Assembly (NCBI RefSeq): GCF_900109055.1
Contig: NZ_FOIV01000002.1
Location: 1 to 64,000 of the forward strand
DNA length: 64,000 nucleotides
Origin: Prevotella sp. khp7
GTDB lineage: Bacteria > Bacteroidota > Bacteroidia > Bacteroidales > Bacteroidaceae
Direction of reading: 5' to 3'
How positions within the stretch are numbered: position 1 is the stretch's first letter; every line of letters begins with the position of its first letter. Shown here piece by piece: positions 1-7,653 of this stretch. The notes under the pieces are model-generated. The model worked only from the letters and a program-made list of their open reading frames with translations, searched no databases and was not told the DNA's origin. A program made the position numbers and the translations under genes.

Positions 1-133
1 TGGATACGCGTTACTCACCCGTGCGCCGGTCGCCATCAACAAAAGCAAGCTTTCGTTATGCTGCCCCTCGACTTGCATGTGTTAAGCCTGTAGCTAGCGT
101 TCATCCTGAGCCAGGATCAAACTCTTCATTGTA
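1..133 (-). rRNA. rrs: 16S ribosomal RNA, 5' end only
   Basis: The reverse complement contains the universal start of 16S rRNA (the AGAGTTTGATCCTGG primer site, at 125 down to 111), followed by the usual GATGAACGCTAGCTACAGGC and the V1 hairpin region. The gene runs leftwards out of the window, so only about 130 bases are present. The mature 5' end near 133 is placed by comparison with E. coli 16S, which begins some 8 bases before this primer site. The V1 sequence resembles Prevotella-type 16S, which agrees with the rest of the window. Open reading frames over this segment are not genes. Confidence 0.97.
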
Positions 134-287
134 TAAATTATATCTTCGATATTTTCTACAAGAGAAAATAATCATTATCTGTCTCAGAACGACTATCCAA
201 ATTCAAGAAATTGAAACGGTTCGTTTCTTTCTACCCAAGAGCATCTCTGCTCTCGCTTCTTGTACTACTTCTGTCTATGTAAATCTT

Positions 288-296
288 TCAAAGAAC
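288..296 (-). promoter_or_regulatory. boxA-like element in rRNA leader
   Basis: GTTCTTTGA on the minus strand (296-288), about 45 bases into the predicted rRNA leader, resembles the boxA antitermination sequence (TGCTCTTTA) bound by NusB/S10. Sequence resemblance only. Confidence 0.4.
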
Positions 297-343
297 TCTT
301 TCTTTTTGCCTGCTTACAGAGGTCGTTTCCTCGTTAGCGGGTG

Positions 344-374
344 CAAAGGTAAGAAGAATTTTCGAACCGGCAAA
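344..374 (-). promoter_or_regulatory. rRNA operon promoter
   Basis: On the minus strand TTTG (374-371) is followed after 19 bases by TACCTTTG (351-344), an exact Bacteroidetes -33/-7 pair. Transcription would begin near 340, giving a leader of about 200 bases before 16S. Confidence 0.8.
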
Positions 375-530
375 ACTTTTCAGAAGAAATTTTCGATTTT
401 TATGCGATTATTTTCAGCCTCTTGATAAATGTCAAGGCAGAAAACAACACTCACCTTATTATATATTATATAGAGCGAGAACAGAATGAAGGATCCACCA
501 AACCAGAAGGACACTACGGGCAAACTCCAA

Positions 531-570
531 CTTTACTACGAGGAAAACGACACTTTACTACGAGGAAAAC
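531..570. repeat. 18-bp tandem direct repeat upstream of DUF4923-like gene
   Basis: The sequence ctttactacgaggaaaac occurs exactly at 531-548 and again at 553-570, so the copies start 22 bp apart (about two helical turns). It lies about 45-85 bp upstream of the TACCTTTG box at 616. A pair of same-face operator sites is a reasonable guess. Confidence 0.6.
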
Positions 571-615
571 AAAGTTAATTTCTGATAAAAACGTGGTGGC
601 TGACAGAAAAGTTGC

Positions 616-623
616 TACCTTTG
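616..623 (+). promoter_or_regulatory. -7 box for DUF4923-like gene
   Basis: TACCTTTG, 35 bases before the start codon at 659. The -33 region has no clear TTTG, so this may be an activator-dependent promoter. Confidence 0.5.
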
Positions 624-658
624 CACCAAAGTATATATAATAAAAAATAAATACTATA

Positions 659-1249
659 ATGAAAAAGATTAAAATCGGAATCGCAGTTTTGGGCTGTATC
701 CTTATGATGAGTTGTGGCAATCTTGGCGCTCTGATGAGTGGCCAAGGGGTATCGAATGCGATATCAAGCGTTATCGGCCTTGATAAAATAAAGGCTCAGA
801 ATCTTGTTGGCACATGGAACTATAGCGGTCCGGGATGCGCTTTCATGAGTGAGAATCTCCTTGCCAAAGCAGGCGGTGAGATGGCTGCCGTCCAGATTGA
901 GCAGAAGTTGTTGCCATATTACCAGCAGGTAGGCATATCTTCTAATAACACTGTCATTACGTTTAAAGAAGACGGTTCGTTTTCAGCAAAGGTTGGAGGA
1001 ACGCCACTGATGGGCCAATACACATTCGACGAGGCGACACAGAAGATCACCCTCAAAACATTATTATTCAACACCAACTGCTATGCCAAGAAAGAGCTCG
1101 GCGGCATATCTGTTCTTTTCGAGGCAAACAAGTTACTAACCATCCTGCAAATGGCATCAGCGCTCAGCGGAAGCAAGGATCTACAGACTATCGGCGAACT
1201 AAGCAAAAACTACGATGGCGTACGTATCGGATTCGATATGAGAAAGTAA
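659..1249 (+). CDS. DUF4923-like lipocalin-type lipoprotein
   Basis: A 196-residue protein with a lipoprotein signal (lipobox MMSC, modified Cys at about residue 19), so it should be anchored in the envelope. The mature part contains LVGTWNYSGPGC, then VITFKEDGSFSAKVGG and GQYTFDEATQKITL. This LxGTW plus beta-strand pattern is the one seen in lipocalin-like Bacteroidetes lipoproteins of the DUF4923 type, which I recognise only as a family without an assigned reaction. The gene stands alone between the rRNA promoter and argR, with its own -7 box and an upstream direct repeat. The start at 659 gives a complete signal peptide. Ligand and role are unknown. Confidence 0.75.
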   Translation: MKKIKIGIAVLGCILMMSCGNLGALMSGQGVSNAISSVIGLDKIKAQNLVGTWNYSGPGCAFMSENLLAKAGGEMAAVQIEQKLLPYYQQVGISSNNTVITFKEDGSFSAKVGGTPLMGQYTFDEATQKITLKTLLFNTNCYAKKELGGISVLFEANKLLTILQMASALSGSKDLQTIGELSKNYDGVRIGFDMRK

Positions 1250-1272
1250 TTTTGCAAAAATATGCAGAAATA

Positions 1273-1310
1273 TTTGGTCGGATGCAAAAAATTATGTAAT
1301 TTTGCATCCG
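1273..1310 (+). promoter_or_regulatory. argR promoter with overlapping palindrome
   Basis: TTTG (1273-1276) and TAATTTTG (1297-1304) are spaced by 20 bases, a full Bacteroidetes promoter. An inverted repeat, cggatgcaaaa (1279-1289) and ttttgcatccg (1300-1310), 11 bp perfect with a 10-base centre, covers the -7 box and the spacer. It is placed where a repressor would block initiation; autoregulation by ArgR is an inference. Confidence 0.65.
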
Positions 1311-1332
1311 ATTTCTGAATAAATATACTGCA

Positions 1333-1809
1333 ATGAAAGTCAAGAACAACCGATTAGAGGCTCTGCGACTCATCATCTCGAGCCAGCAATTAGGAAGCCA
1401 GGACGAACTATTGAATGCCCTGCAGAAGGAAGGATTCAAACTTACACAAGCCACGTTAAGCCGCGACCTGAAGCAGCTGAAAGTAGCCAAGGCAGCATCT
1501 ATGAGTGGCAACTATGTGTATGTATTGCCCAATGAAACAATGTACAAACGAGTGAGCACTCCCAACAGCATCCGTGAGATGATGAAAGTGCCTGGATTTG
1601 TCAGCATTAACTTCTCGGGCAACATGGGCATTATCAAGACTCGCCCAGGCTATGCAAGTTCTATTGCATGGAATATAGACAACAGCGACATTCCCGAGAT
1701 ATTAGGAACCATCGCTGGCGACGACACCATCTTTATTGTTATTAAGGAAGGTGTCAAGCAACAGGAAATCGTAGAAGCTTTAAGTGATTTTGTACCCAAC
1801 ATGAAATAA
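1333..1809 (+). CDS. argR: arginine repressor ArgR
   Basis: A 158-residue ArgR/AhrC family regulator. The N-terminal winged helix has the DNA-reading segment TLSRDLKQL (about residues 38-48). The C-terminal hexamerisation and arginine-binding domain ends with GTIAGDDTIFIVIKEG, the family signature that contacts L-arginine. Length is normal. It heads the arginine cluster; the GNAT gene begins 18 bases downstream, and argG and argC follow, so the four are probably co-transcribed. The palindrome over its own promoter suggests autoregulation. Family knowledge: ArgR represses biosynthesis genes when arginine is plentiful. Confidence 0.95.
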   Translation: MKVKNNRLEALRLIISSQQLGSQDELLNALQKEGFKLTQATLSRDLKQLKVAKAASMSGNYVYVLPNETMYKRVSTPNSIREMMKVPGFVSINFSGNMGIIKTRPGYASSIAWNIDNSDIPEILGTIAGDDTIFIVIKEGVKQQEIVEALSDFVPNMK

Positions 1810-1827
1810 TTCGCAACAAAAAATTCA

Positions 1828-2436
1828 ATGGAACAAGAATCTGATATTGAAGTACTTATAGCAGGACCCGAGCACGAGAAATACGTAGACACGATTCTGG
1901 ACACAATAGCCGAGGCAGCTAAAGTACGCGGTACTGGTATCGCCAAGCGCACACACGAGTACCTCGCTAAGAAAATGATGGAAGCCAAAGCCGTCATCGC
2001 TTTAGCAAAAGATGGCACATTTGCAGGCTTTAGCTATATTGAAACATGGGATAATCAACAATACGTCACGACTTCCGGCCTGATCGTCCATCCCGACTTT
2101 CGTGGTCATCATGTAGCCAAGCGCATCAAAGACATGACTTTCACGCTGGCGCGCACCCGTTGGCCTCACGCCAAGATATTCTCGCTTACAAGTGGCGCTG
2201 CCGTGATGGCCATGAATACAGCTCTAGGCTATCAGCCTGTGACGTTTGCCGATCTTACAGACGACGAGGCATTCTGGAAAGGCTGCGAAGGCTGTGTCAA
2301 CGTAGACGTATTACACCGCACGGGACGCAAGTACTGCATCTGTACCGCTATGCTCTACGATCCGACAGAGCACCTTCCCGCTAAGATACCCGACGAGGTG
2401 ATTGAACGCATTAAAAAGATTGATGGTAAGAAATAA
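1828..2436 (+). CDS. GNAT acyltransferase, candidate N-acylglutamate synthase
   Basis: A 202-residue GNAT-fold protein. The acyl-CoA pyrophosphate-binding motif appears as VHPDFRGHHVAKRI (residues 87-100; RGHHVA at 92-97). Position between argR and argG points to the first step of arginine synthesis, the N-acylation of glutamate. Because the transcarbamylase in this window has the succinylornithine-type active site, the donor may be succinyl-CoA rather than acetyl-CoA; that is inference. The C-terminal part has four cysteines as CxxC (153, 156) and CxC (170, 172), unusual for a simple GNAT and possibly a metal site. No amino acid kinase domain is present, so it is not a classical ArgA. Confidence 0.8.
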   Translation: MEQESDIEVLIAGPEHEKYVDTILDTIAEAAKVRGTGIAKRTHEYLAKKMMEAKAVIALAKDGTFAGFSYIETWDNQQYVTTSGLIVHPDFRGHHVAKRIKDMTFTLARTRWPHAKIFSLTSGAAVMAMNTALGYQPVTFADLTDDEAFWKGCEGCVNVDVLHRTGRKYCICTAMLYDPTEHLPAKIPDEVIERIKKIDGKK

Positions 2437-2456
2437 TAAAAAAACTAGATAGTAAT

Positions 2457-3659
2457 ATGGCAAACAAGAAAGTTGTAGTAGCCTTCTCTGGTGGGCTTGA
2501 CACCAGTTACACTGTCATGAAACTGACCCAGGACGGATGGGATGTCTATGCCGCATGCGCCAATACTGGCGGTTTCAGTGAAGAGCAGTTGAAGATAAAC
2601 GAGGAAAACGCCTATAAGTTGGGCGCAGTACAATATGCCACCCTCGACGTAACACAGGAATATTACGCTAAGTCACTGAAATACATGATCTTCGGAAATG
2701 TATTGCGCAACAACTGCTACCCTATCAGTGTCAGCAGTGAGCGTATCTTCCAGGCCATCGCCATCGCACGCTACGCCAAGGAGATTGGTGCTGATGCTAT
2801 CGCACATGGTTCTACTGGTGCAGGCAACGACCAAATCCGTTTCGACATGACCTTTCTCGTGATGGCTCCTGGTGTAGAGATCATCACTCTGACTCGTGAC
2901 AAGAAACTGACCCGCAAGGAAGAAGTTGACTATCTAAACGAACACGGTTTCTTCGCAGATTTCACAAAACTGAAGTATTCTTATAATGTAGGTATCTGGG
3001 GCACCAGCATCTGTGGTGGCGAATTGCTCGACCCCACACAGGGACTGCCAGAAGACGCCTACCTGAAACACGTCACGGCCAAAGAACAGGAATCTCTACT
3101 GAAAATCCAATTTGAGAAAGGCGAGATTGTTGCTGTTAATGGCGAAAAGTTTGACGATAAAATCAAGGCAATCCAAAAGATTGAAGAAATTGGTGCCTCT
3201 TACGCCATCGGCCGCGATGCCAACGTAGGCGACACGATTATCGGCATCAAAGGGCGCGTAGGCTTTGAAGCCGCAGCTCCCAAACTGATTATCGAAGCTC
3301 ATCGCCTTTTGGAGAAATCAACGCTTTCTAAATGGCAGCAATATTGGAAGGACCAGGTTGCAAACTGGTATGGTATGTTCCTTCACGAGAGTCAGTATCT
3401 TGAGCCAGTTATGCCAGACATTGAGGCAATGTTGACATCAAGCCAGCGTAATGTCACAGGTACTGCTATCCTGAAACTCCGTCCTTACGGCTTCGAGACC
3501 GTTGGTATCGATTCTGCCAACGACCTGACAAAGTCGAAGCTCGGCGAGTATGGAGAGACCCAGACAGGTTGGACTGCTAACGAGGCCAAGGGATTCATCA
3601 AGGTATCGAGCACACCACTCCGCGTTTACTATGGCATCCATAAAGACGAAAAAAGATGA
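2457..3659 (+). CDS. argG: argininosuccinate synthase
   Basis: A 400-residue ATP-dependent ligase joining citrulline and aspartate. The N-terminal PP-loop VAFSGGLDTS (about residues 8-17) binds ATP, and HGSTGAGNDQIRFD (about 117-130) is the conserved nucleotide/citrulline site. Length fits the family's short type. In the N-succinyl route the acyl group is removed from succinylcitrulline before this step. The stop codon overlaps the argC start as ATGA at 3656-3659, so translation is probably coupled. The gene sits 20 bases after the GNAT gene in the same operon. Confidence 0.96.
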   Translation: MANKKVVVAFSGGLDTSYTVMKLTQDGWDVYAACANTGGFSEEQLKINEENAYKLGAVQYATLDVTQEYYAKSLKYMIFGNVLRNNCYPISVSSERIFQAIAIARYAKEIGADAIAHGSTGAGNDQIRFDMTFLVMAPGVEIITLTRDKKLTRKEEVDYLNEHGFFADFTKLKYSYNVGIWGTSICGGELLDPTQGLPEDAYLKHVTAKEQESLLKIQFEKGEIVAVNGEKFDDKIKAIQKIEEIGASYAIGRDANVGDTIIGIKGRVGFEAAAPKLIIEAHRLLEKSTLSKWQQYWKDQVANWYGMFLHESQYLEPVMPDIEAMLTSSQRNVTGTAILKLRPYGFETVGIDSANDLTKSKLGEYGETQTGWTANEAKGFIKVSSTPLRVYYGIHKDEKR

Positions 3660-4621
3660 TAAAAATAGGAATATTAGGTGCGGCAGGTTACACAGGCGGA
3701 GAACTTATCCGCCTGCTGCTTAACCACCCCGAGGCTGAAATCATATTTGCCAACTCTGAGAGCAACGCAGGCAATCTGGTTAGCGATGTACACGAAGGAC
3801 TTATTGGTGAGACAGATTTGAGATTTACCGACGAAATGCCTTTCGACAAGGTTGATGTGGTTTTCTTCTGCTTCGGACATGGCAAGAGCGAAGCTTTTCT
3901 CAAAGAGCACAACATTCCTACCAACGTCAAAATCATTGATTTGGCACAAGACTTCCGCATCAAAGGCGACCACGATTACGTTTATGGCCTGCCCGAAATC
4001 AACAAGGCTGAGATACAGAAGGCCCAGCACTTAGCCAACCCAGGATGTTTTGCCACTTGTATCCAGCTGGCACTTCTGCCTGCTGCTCATCTGAACCTGC
4101 TAAAAGACGATGTCGCAGTAAATGCCATCACAGGTTCTACTGGTGCTGGCCAGAAGCCAGGAGCCACAACACATTTTTCGTGGCGTAACAACAACTTGAG
4201 CATTTATAAGCCTTTCCAACACCAGCATATAGCAGAGATCCGTCAGAGTTTGAAACAGGTACAGGGCTATCTTGATGCAGACATCGACTTCATCCCCTAT
4301 CGTGGCGACTTTGCTCGTGGCATCTTCTGTACTGCAGTAGTCAAGACTCCTGCTCCTATTGAAGATATTATCGATGTCTATAAGGAGTTTTATTGTGATG
4401 CTGCTTTCACACATTATTGTGATAAAGCTATCGACCTTAAACAGGTAGTGAACACCAATAAAGCATTGGTACATATTGAGAAATACGGCAACAAATTGCT
4501 AATTACCTCATGTATCGATAATCTGTTGAAGGGCGCTGTTGGTCAGGCCGTTCAGAACATGAATCTCATGTTTGGCATCGCCGAAACCACAGGCTTACAC
4601 CTCAAAGCTTCTGCTTTCTAA
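3656..4621 (+). CDS. argC: N-acyl-gamma-glutamyl-phosphate reductase
   Basis: A 321-residue NADPH-dependent reductase for the third step of arginine synthesis. The N-terminal nucleotide-binding motif is GILGAAGYTGGELIRLL (about residues 4-20). The catalytic cysteine lies in HLANPGCFATC (about residues 125-135). The C-terminal part has the usual dimerisation and substrate segment with YRGDFARG. It starts within the argG stop codon. Its last 20 bases overlap the 3' end of the AraC-type gene on the other strand, so the two transcripts are antisense at their tails and no separate terminator is visible between them. Confidence 0.95.
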   Translation: MIKIGILGAAGYTGGELIRLLLNHPEAEIIFANSESNAGNLVSDVHEGLIGETDLRFTDEMPFDKVDVVFFCFGHGKSEAFLKEHNIPTNVKIIDLAQDFRIKGDHDYVYGLPEINKAEIQKAQHLANPGCFATCIQLALLPAAHLNLLKDDVAVNAITGSTGAGQKPGATTHFSWRNNNLSIYKPFQHQHIAEIRQSLKQVQGYLDADIDFIPYRGDFARGIFCTAVVKTPAPIEDIIDVYKEFYCDAAFTHYCDKAIDLKQVVNTNKALVHIEKYGNKLLITSCIDNLLKGAVGQAVQNMNLMFGIAETTGLHLKASAF

Positions 4622-5750
4622 TAACCTCTAGTTGGAAATCACTAGGAGAACATCTCCTATACAATTTAAAATTGCGATAGAACGTACTGATAGATGAGAA
4701 TCCAGATTCTACGGCTACTTCATTCAGATGTTTAGTCGGATACTCATCTATCATACGTACCGCATAATCAATACGCTTACGATTAATCAATTCCGAAAAT
4801 GATATACCCATCTCTACGTTTATAGCATTATAAATGTAGTTTCGATTCGTATTAAGACGTCTGGCCAAATCATTTATCTTCAGATTTGGTTTTAGGTAGA
4901 ATTGTTCCTCGTTAAGAAGTCTGACGAGTTTTGAACTCAATTCATTTGTATACTCCGATCCGTAATCCTCTGGAGAATATAGATCCCATTCCATATCGCA
5001 GGCAGAGAACTGCTGATTCAGGCCAACATGGCCTATCAACAAGAATAGTAGAGAAAAGACAGCAGCAGGAATAATTACAAGCCAATCAATCTCAGAAAAA
5101 TGATAACGTCCTACGGCATTACATATGAAAGATACAATTGAGGCACCTGCAAGGAGAATAAGCAGAGGACGTAATGACGAGACGGCCTTATCCTCAATAT
5201 CAGAGTAGTTATTTTCCACTATATGGTTATACTCTGAGATACGTTTCCATCCATAATAAAGTACAGGAGGTATTTCAAGTGCGAAGACTATCTTTACAAC
5301 CAAGTGGGCAATACCTTGCCACCATTCAGGCCCTTGAAGCGGCGTGTACTCATCGTGATACAAATATCGTTCGATGAAATGAGTCGTTTCTGACTGACTC
5401 ATCATCAAATAAAGGCCTCCTACAGCCACAAAGCAAACAAGTGCTGGCAACAAATAGAAGAAATGTCTAAGTCTGTTTGGATGTCTGACTGTAAGTTCTT
5501 CAACATAAATATAGAAAAGGGGATAGACAGCAGGATTACAGAAGCAATATATGGTATCAGAAAACGGAATGGCATAAGTCAAGCCTTTGAAAAAGAAGAA
5601 ATGAGCCGTATAAAGCAACATTGAGACAAGCATAAACACTAGGAGTTTGAACTGAGGTTTATTCCATTTGCTCAGCAGATTCAATATCAAAAGGAAAGCC
5701 ATGATAGTACAAACCGTGGCAGGTAATGAGAGTATCAATGTCATTTTCAT
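4602..5750 (-). CDS. membrane-anchored AraC-family regulator
   Basis: About 382 residues from the ATG at 5750. The first two thirds hold six or seven hydrophobic segments; the last 100 residues are an AraC DNA-binding domain with two helix-turn-helix motifs (INDLARRLNTNRNYIYNAIN and VAVESGFSSISTFYRNFKLY). Bacteroidetes have many such membrane-bound AraC proteins; their signals are mostly unknown. I chose 5750 over the upstream ATG at 5768 because a perfect -33/-7 pair (caaa 5783-5786, caaagata 5756-5763 on the plus strand) places the transcription start within a few bases of 5750. The divergent neighbour operon and a pair of direct repeats in the shared intergenic region suggest it controls that operon. 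Confidence 0.85.
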   Translation of the reverse strand: MKMTLILSLPATVCTIMAFLLILNLLSKWNKPQFKLLVFMLVSMLLYTAHFFFFKGLTYAIPFSDTIYCFCNPAVYPLFYIYVEELTVRHPNRLRHFFYLLPALVCFVAVGGLYLMMSQSETTHFIERYLYHDEYTPLQGPEWWQGIAHLVVKIVFALEIPPVLYYGWKRISEYNHIVENNYSDIEDKAVSSLRPLLILLAGASIVSFICNAVGRYHFSEIDWLVIIPAAVFSLLFLLIGHVGLNQQFSACDMEWDLYSPEDYGSEYTNELSSKLVRLLNEEQFYLKPNLKINDLARRLNTNRNYIYNAINVEMGISFSELINRKRIDYAVRMIDEYPTKHLNEVAVESGFSSISTFYRNFKLYRRCSPSDFQLEVIRKQKL

Positions 5751-5755
5751 GGATA

Positions 5756-5786
5756 CAAAGATAAACAAAAGTTATTAAATAACAAA
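5756..5786 (-). promoter_or_regulatory. promoter of AraC-type gene, near-leaderless
   Basis: Minus strand TTTG (5786-5783), 19 bases, TATCTTTG (5763-5756). The start codon at 5750 is only 5 bases past the -7 box, so the mRNA would have almost no leader. Confidence 0.75.
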
Positions 5787-5824
5787 AAAACATACTCTCA
5801 AAAGTGCCTGAAAATCAAAAGAAT

Positions 5825-5885
5825 TGTGAATTTGCATGATTAAAAAGGAAAAATGACGTGTAATTTCTGCGAATTTGCACGATAA
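5825..5885. promoter_or_regulatory. direct-repeat operator candidate between divergent genes
   Basis: tgtgaatttgcatgatta (5825-5842) and tgcgaatttgcacgataa (5868-5885) match at 15 of 18 positions in the same orientation, 43 bp start to start (about four helical turns). AraC-family proteins commonly bind direct repeats upstream of the -35 region, and this pair lies 17 bp upstream of the -33 box of the rightward promoter. Confidence 0.55.
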
Positions 5886-5901
5886 GTTCTTGCAATATGA
5901 A

Positions 5902-5932
5902 TTGTCGTTATGAGGATTAATGATTATCTTTG
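5902..5932 (+). promoter_or_regulatory. promoter of coiled-coil lipoprotein operon
   Basis: TTG (5902-5904), 20 bases, TATCTTTG (5925-5932). The gene start is 28 bases downstream at 5960. Confidence 0.7.
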
Positions 5933-5959
5933 CAACAACAACTAAAAACCATATGTAAA

Positions 5960-6820
5960 ATGAAGAAAATATTAATCTATTTAACCTGTGCATTATGCTT
6001 TGGATTCCTCTTGGCTTGTGGTGGAAGTAATGAGAATACAGACCAACTGAAGAAACAAGTCGACTCGCTCATGACTTTAAACGCTCAATATCAGGGGGAT
6101 CTCTCTAACATGACAGAATACGTGAGTTTTCTAGCAGAAGGTCTCGACACCATTGCCAAGCAAGAAGGCGCGCTCTTCTATACTAATAAAGGTAAAGAGG
6201 GAACGATGGTGGATAAAGTTCAATTGAAGAAAAACCTCGAAGCTTTTGCAGACAATCTGAGTGAGCTCCGCAAGAAAGTAAAGAATCTGGAGGGTGAACT
6301 CAACGAGAAAGGTGAAAACATGGCAAAACTCCAGAAACTCATAGCTGTTCTGAATCAACAGATTGAGGAGAAGGATGCCATGATCAGGAGCCTACGAGCA
6401 GAGATAGAAAACAAAAACGTAAGCATAGCCCAGTTGAGAGGCCAAGTGAGCAACCTCAGTAAGGGTAATACAGAGCTCAGCCAGAAAGTGGAAGCCCAAG
6501 AGAAACAGATAGCAGCCCAGAATGCCAAGATGAATACGGGCTATGTCGTAATGGGTTCAAGTAAGATTCTAAAGGAGAATGGCATCATTGTCAAGTCGAA
6601 GGTAAACTATGGCAACCTGCCTCTAGAGCTTTTCAGTAAAGTTGATGTACGCACTTTCGGAGGCTTGCAGATTCCAACAGCAAAGCCCAAAATGCTCTCA
6701 AACATTCCGTCATCGGCCTACGAATTCGTAAAGACCAGTAAGACCAGTTCTGAGCTCCATGTGCTGAATCCAGAAGCATTCTGGAGCAACGGAAAGTACA
6801 TCGTAATTCAAACGAAGTAA
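5960..6820 (+). CDS. coiled-coil lipoprotein of unknown function
   Basis: A 286-residue protein starting at the ATG of MKKILIYLTC; an upstream in-frame ATG at 5930 lies inside the -7 promoter box and can be excluded. The signal peptide ends in a lipobox (FLLACGG). Residues about 25-200 are rich in K, E, Q and L with heptad spacing, a long coiled coil broken near TKQEGALFYTNKGK-like sequence. The C-terminal 85 residues form a compact domain (YVVMGSSKILKENGIIV onward) of alternating strands. I recognise no family. It is first in a three-gene operon with an outer-membrane barrel and another lipoprotein, probably controlled by the divergent AraC-type protein. Confidence 0.7.
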   Translation: MKKILIYLTCALCFGFLLACGGSNENTDQLKKQVDSLMTLNAQYQGDLSNMTEYVSFLAEGLDTIAKQEGALFYTNKGKEGTMVDKVQLKKNLEAFADNLSELRKKVKNLEGELNEKGENMAKLQKLIAVLNQQIEEKDAMIRSLRAEIENKNVSIAQLRGQVSNLSKGNTELSQKVEAQEKQIAAQNAKMNTGYVVMGSSKILKENGIIVKSKVNYGNLPLELFSKVDVRTFGGLQIPTAKPKMLSNIPSSAYEFVKTSKTSSELHVLNPEAFWSNGKYIVIQTK

Positions 6821-6856
6821 ATAATACACCTATTATTAATTAAAAACTACAGCATT

Positions 6857-7627
6857 ATGAAACATTTCAGATTTTTGACAACGGCCACACTCATCGCATT
6901 CGGCTCTTTTACATGTGCACAAAACGTTATCACCCTTGACGAGATGCAGGCAAAAAAGAAGCAACAGCAACCTCAGCAGCAGAAGGTTGTCAAAGAGAAG
7001 GTCAGCTACAGCAGTGCCTCTGATGACGAAGCTTTCGGAACCCTTTTTCTTCAGTACAATCCAAGTAATATGCATGTAAGCTATAACGGGTATTCAGGCA
7101 GTACAAGCATGACAGGATTCTCTCTTGGTTACCTCTACTCCAAGCCTATCAGCGCGCCTCTCTACTTAGAATTTGGTGCAGCCGCTCAGTATTTCTTCAA
7201 GAGCGAGAAGTACGAAGACTACTATCCTGATTATGACGACTATTATTATGGTTATGACGAGCACCATAGCCACGGAGGCAAGAGTCATGACGCGAAGTTC
7301 AGCATGCTTTCAGTAAAGATTCCTATTAACGTAATGTATTCTTTCGAAGCCAGCGACGCTATTGCCATCCAACCTTATGCAGGCATCTATGGACGTGTTA
7401 ACATCCTGGCCCAGACAAAGATTGGTGACCAGAAAGCCAATCATTTCTCAAAGGATGACATGGGTGACGACACTTGGAACCGTTTCCAGCTTGGCCTACA
7501 CTTAGGCTGCAAGGCTCGCTTCAGCCAGAAGTTCACAGCTGGCATTGGCTACTACATGGATCTGACCAAGATTACAGACCACACCACCATTCGTGGTTTT
7601 GACATCACCCTTGGTTTGAATCTTTAA
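6857..7627 (+). CDS. outer-membrane beta-barrel protein
   Basis: 256 residues with a Sec signal (cleavage after about TCA-QNV). A polar linker rich in K and Q (residues 32-48) is followed by alternating amphipathic strands with the pattern of small eight-stranded barrels of the PorT/OmpA-like type in Bacteroidetes, ending in FDITLGLNL with an aromatic near the C-terminus. One predicted surface loop (about residues 116-150) is extremely rich in Tyr, Asp and His, followed by HGGKSHDAKF. It lies 36 bases after the coiled-coil lipoprotein gene. Substrate or partner cannot be told from sequence. Confidence 0.7.
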   Translation: MKHFRFLTTATLIAFGSFTCAQNVITLDEMQAKKKQQQPQQQKVVKEKVSYSSASDDEAFGTLFLQYNPSNMHVSYNGYSGSTSMTGFSLGYLYSKPISAPLYLEFGAAAQYFFKSEKYEDYYPDYDDYYYGYDEHHSHGGKSHDAKFSMLSVKIPINVMYSFEASDAIAIQPYAGIYGRVNILAQTKIGDQKANHFSKDDMGDDTWNRFQLGLHLGCKARFSQKFTAGIGYYMDLTKITDHTTIRGFDITLGLNL

Positions 7628-7653
7628 CAATCAGGCAAAGAAAGGAGTTAGGT

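Larger units (their letters stand above)
134..658. other. intergenic region between rRNA operon and lipoprotein gene
   Basis: About 525 bases with no convincing protein gene. The left half is the rRNA leader and promoter. The right half holds an 18-base direct repeat (531-548, 553-570) and a TACCTTTG box for the lipoprotein gene. The open frames here have no recognisable protein content and cover rRNA leader sequence. Confidence 0.7.

Noticed and set aside
21..425. Open frames covering the 16S start and rRNA leader (including one at 422-640)
   Set aside because: They overlap ribosomal RNA, its leader and promoter, and their translations have no protein-like features.
134..658. tRNA genes near the rRNA operon and in other gaps
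   Set aside because: Reading the gaps on both strands by eye showed no cloverleaf with a recognisable T-arm (GTTCRANNC) and 3' end; a tRNAscan run would be decisive.
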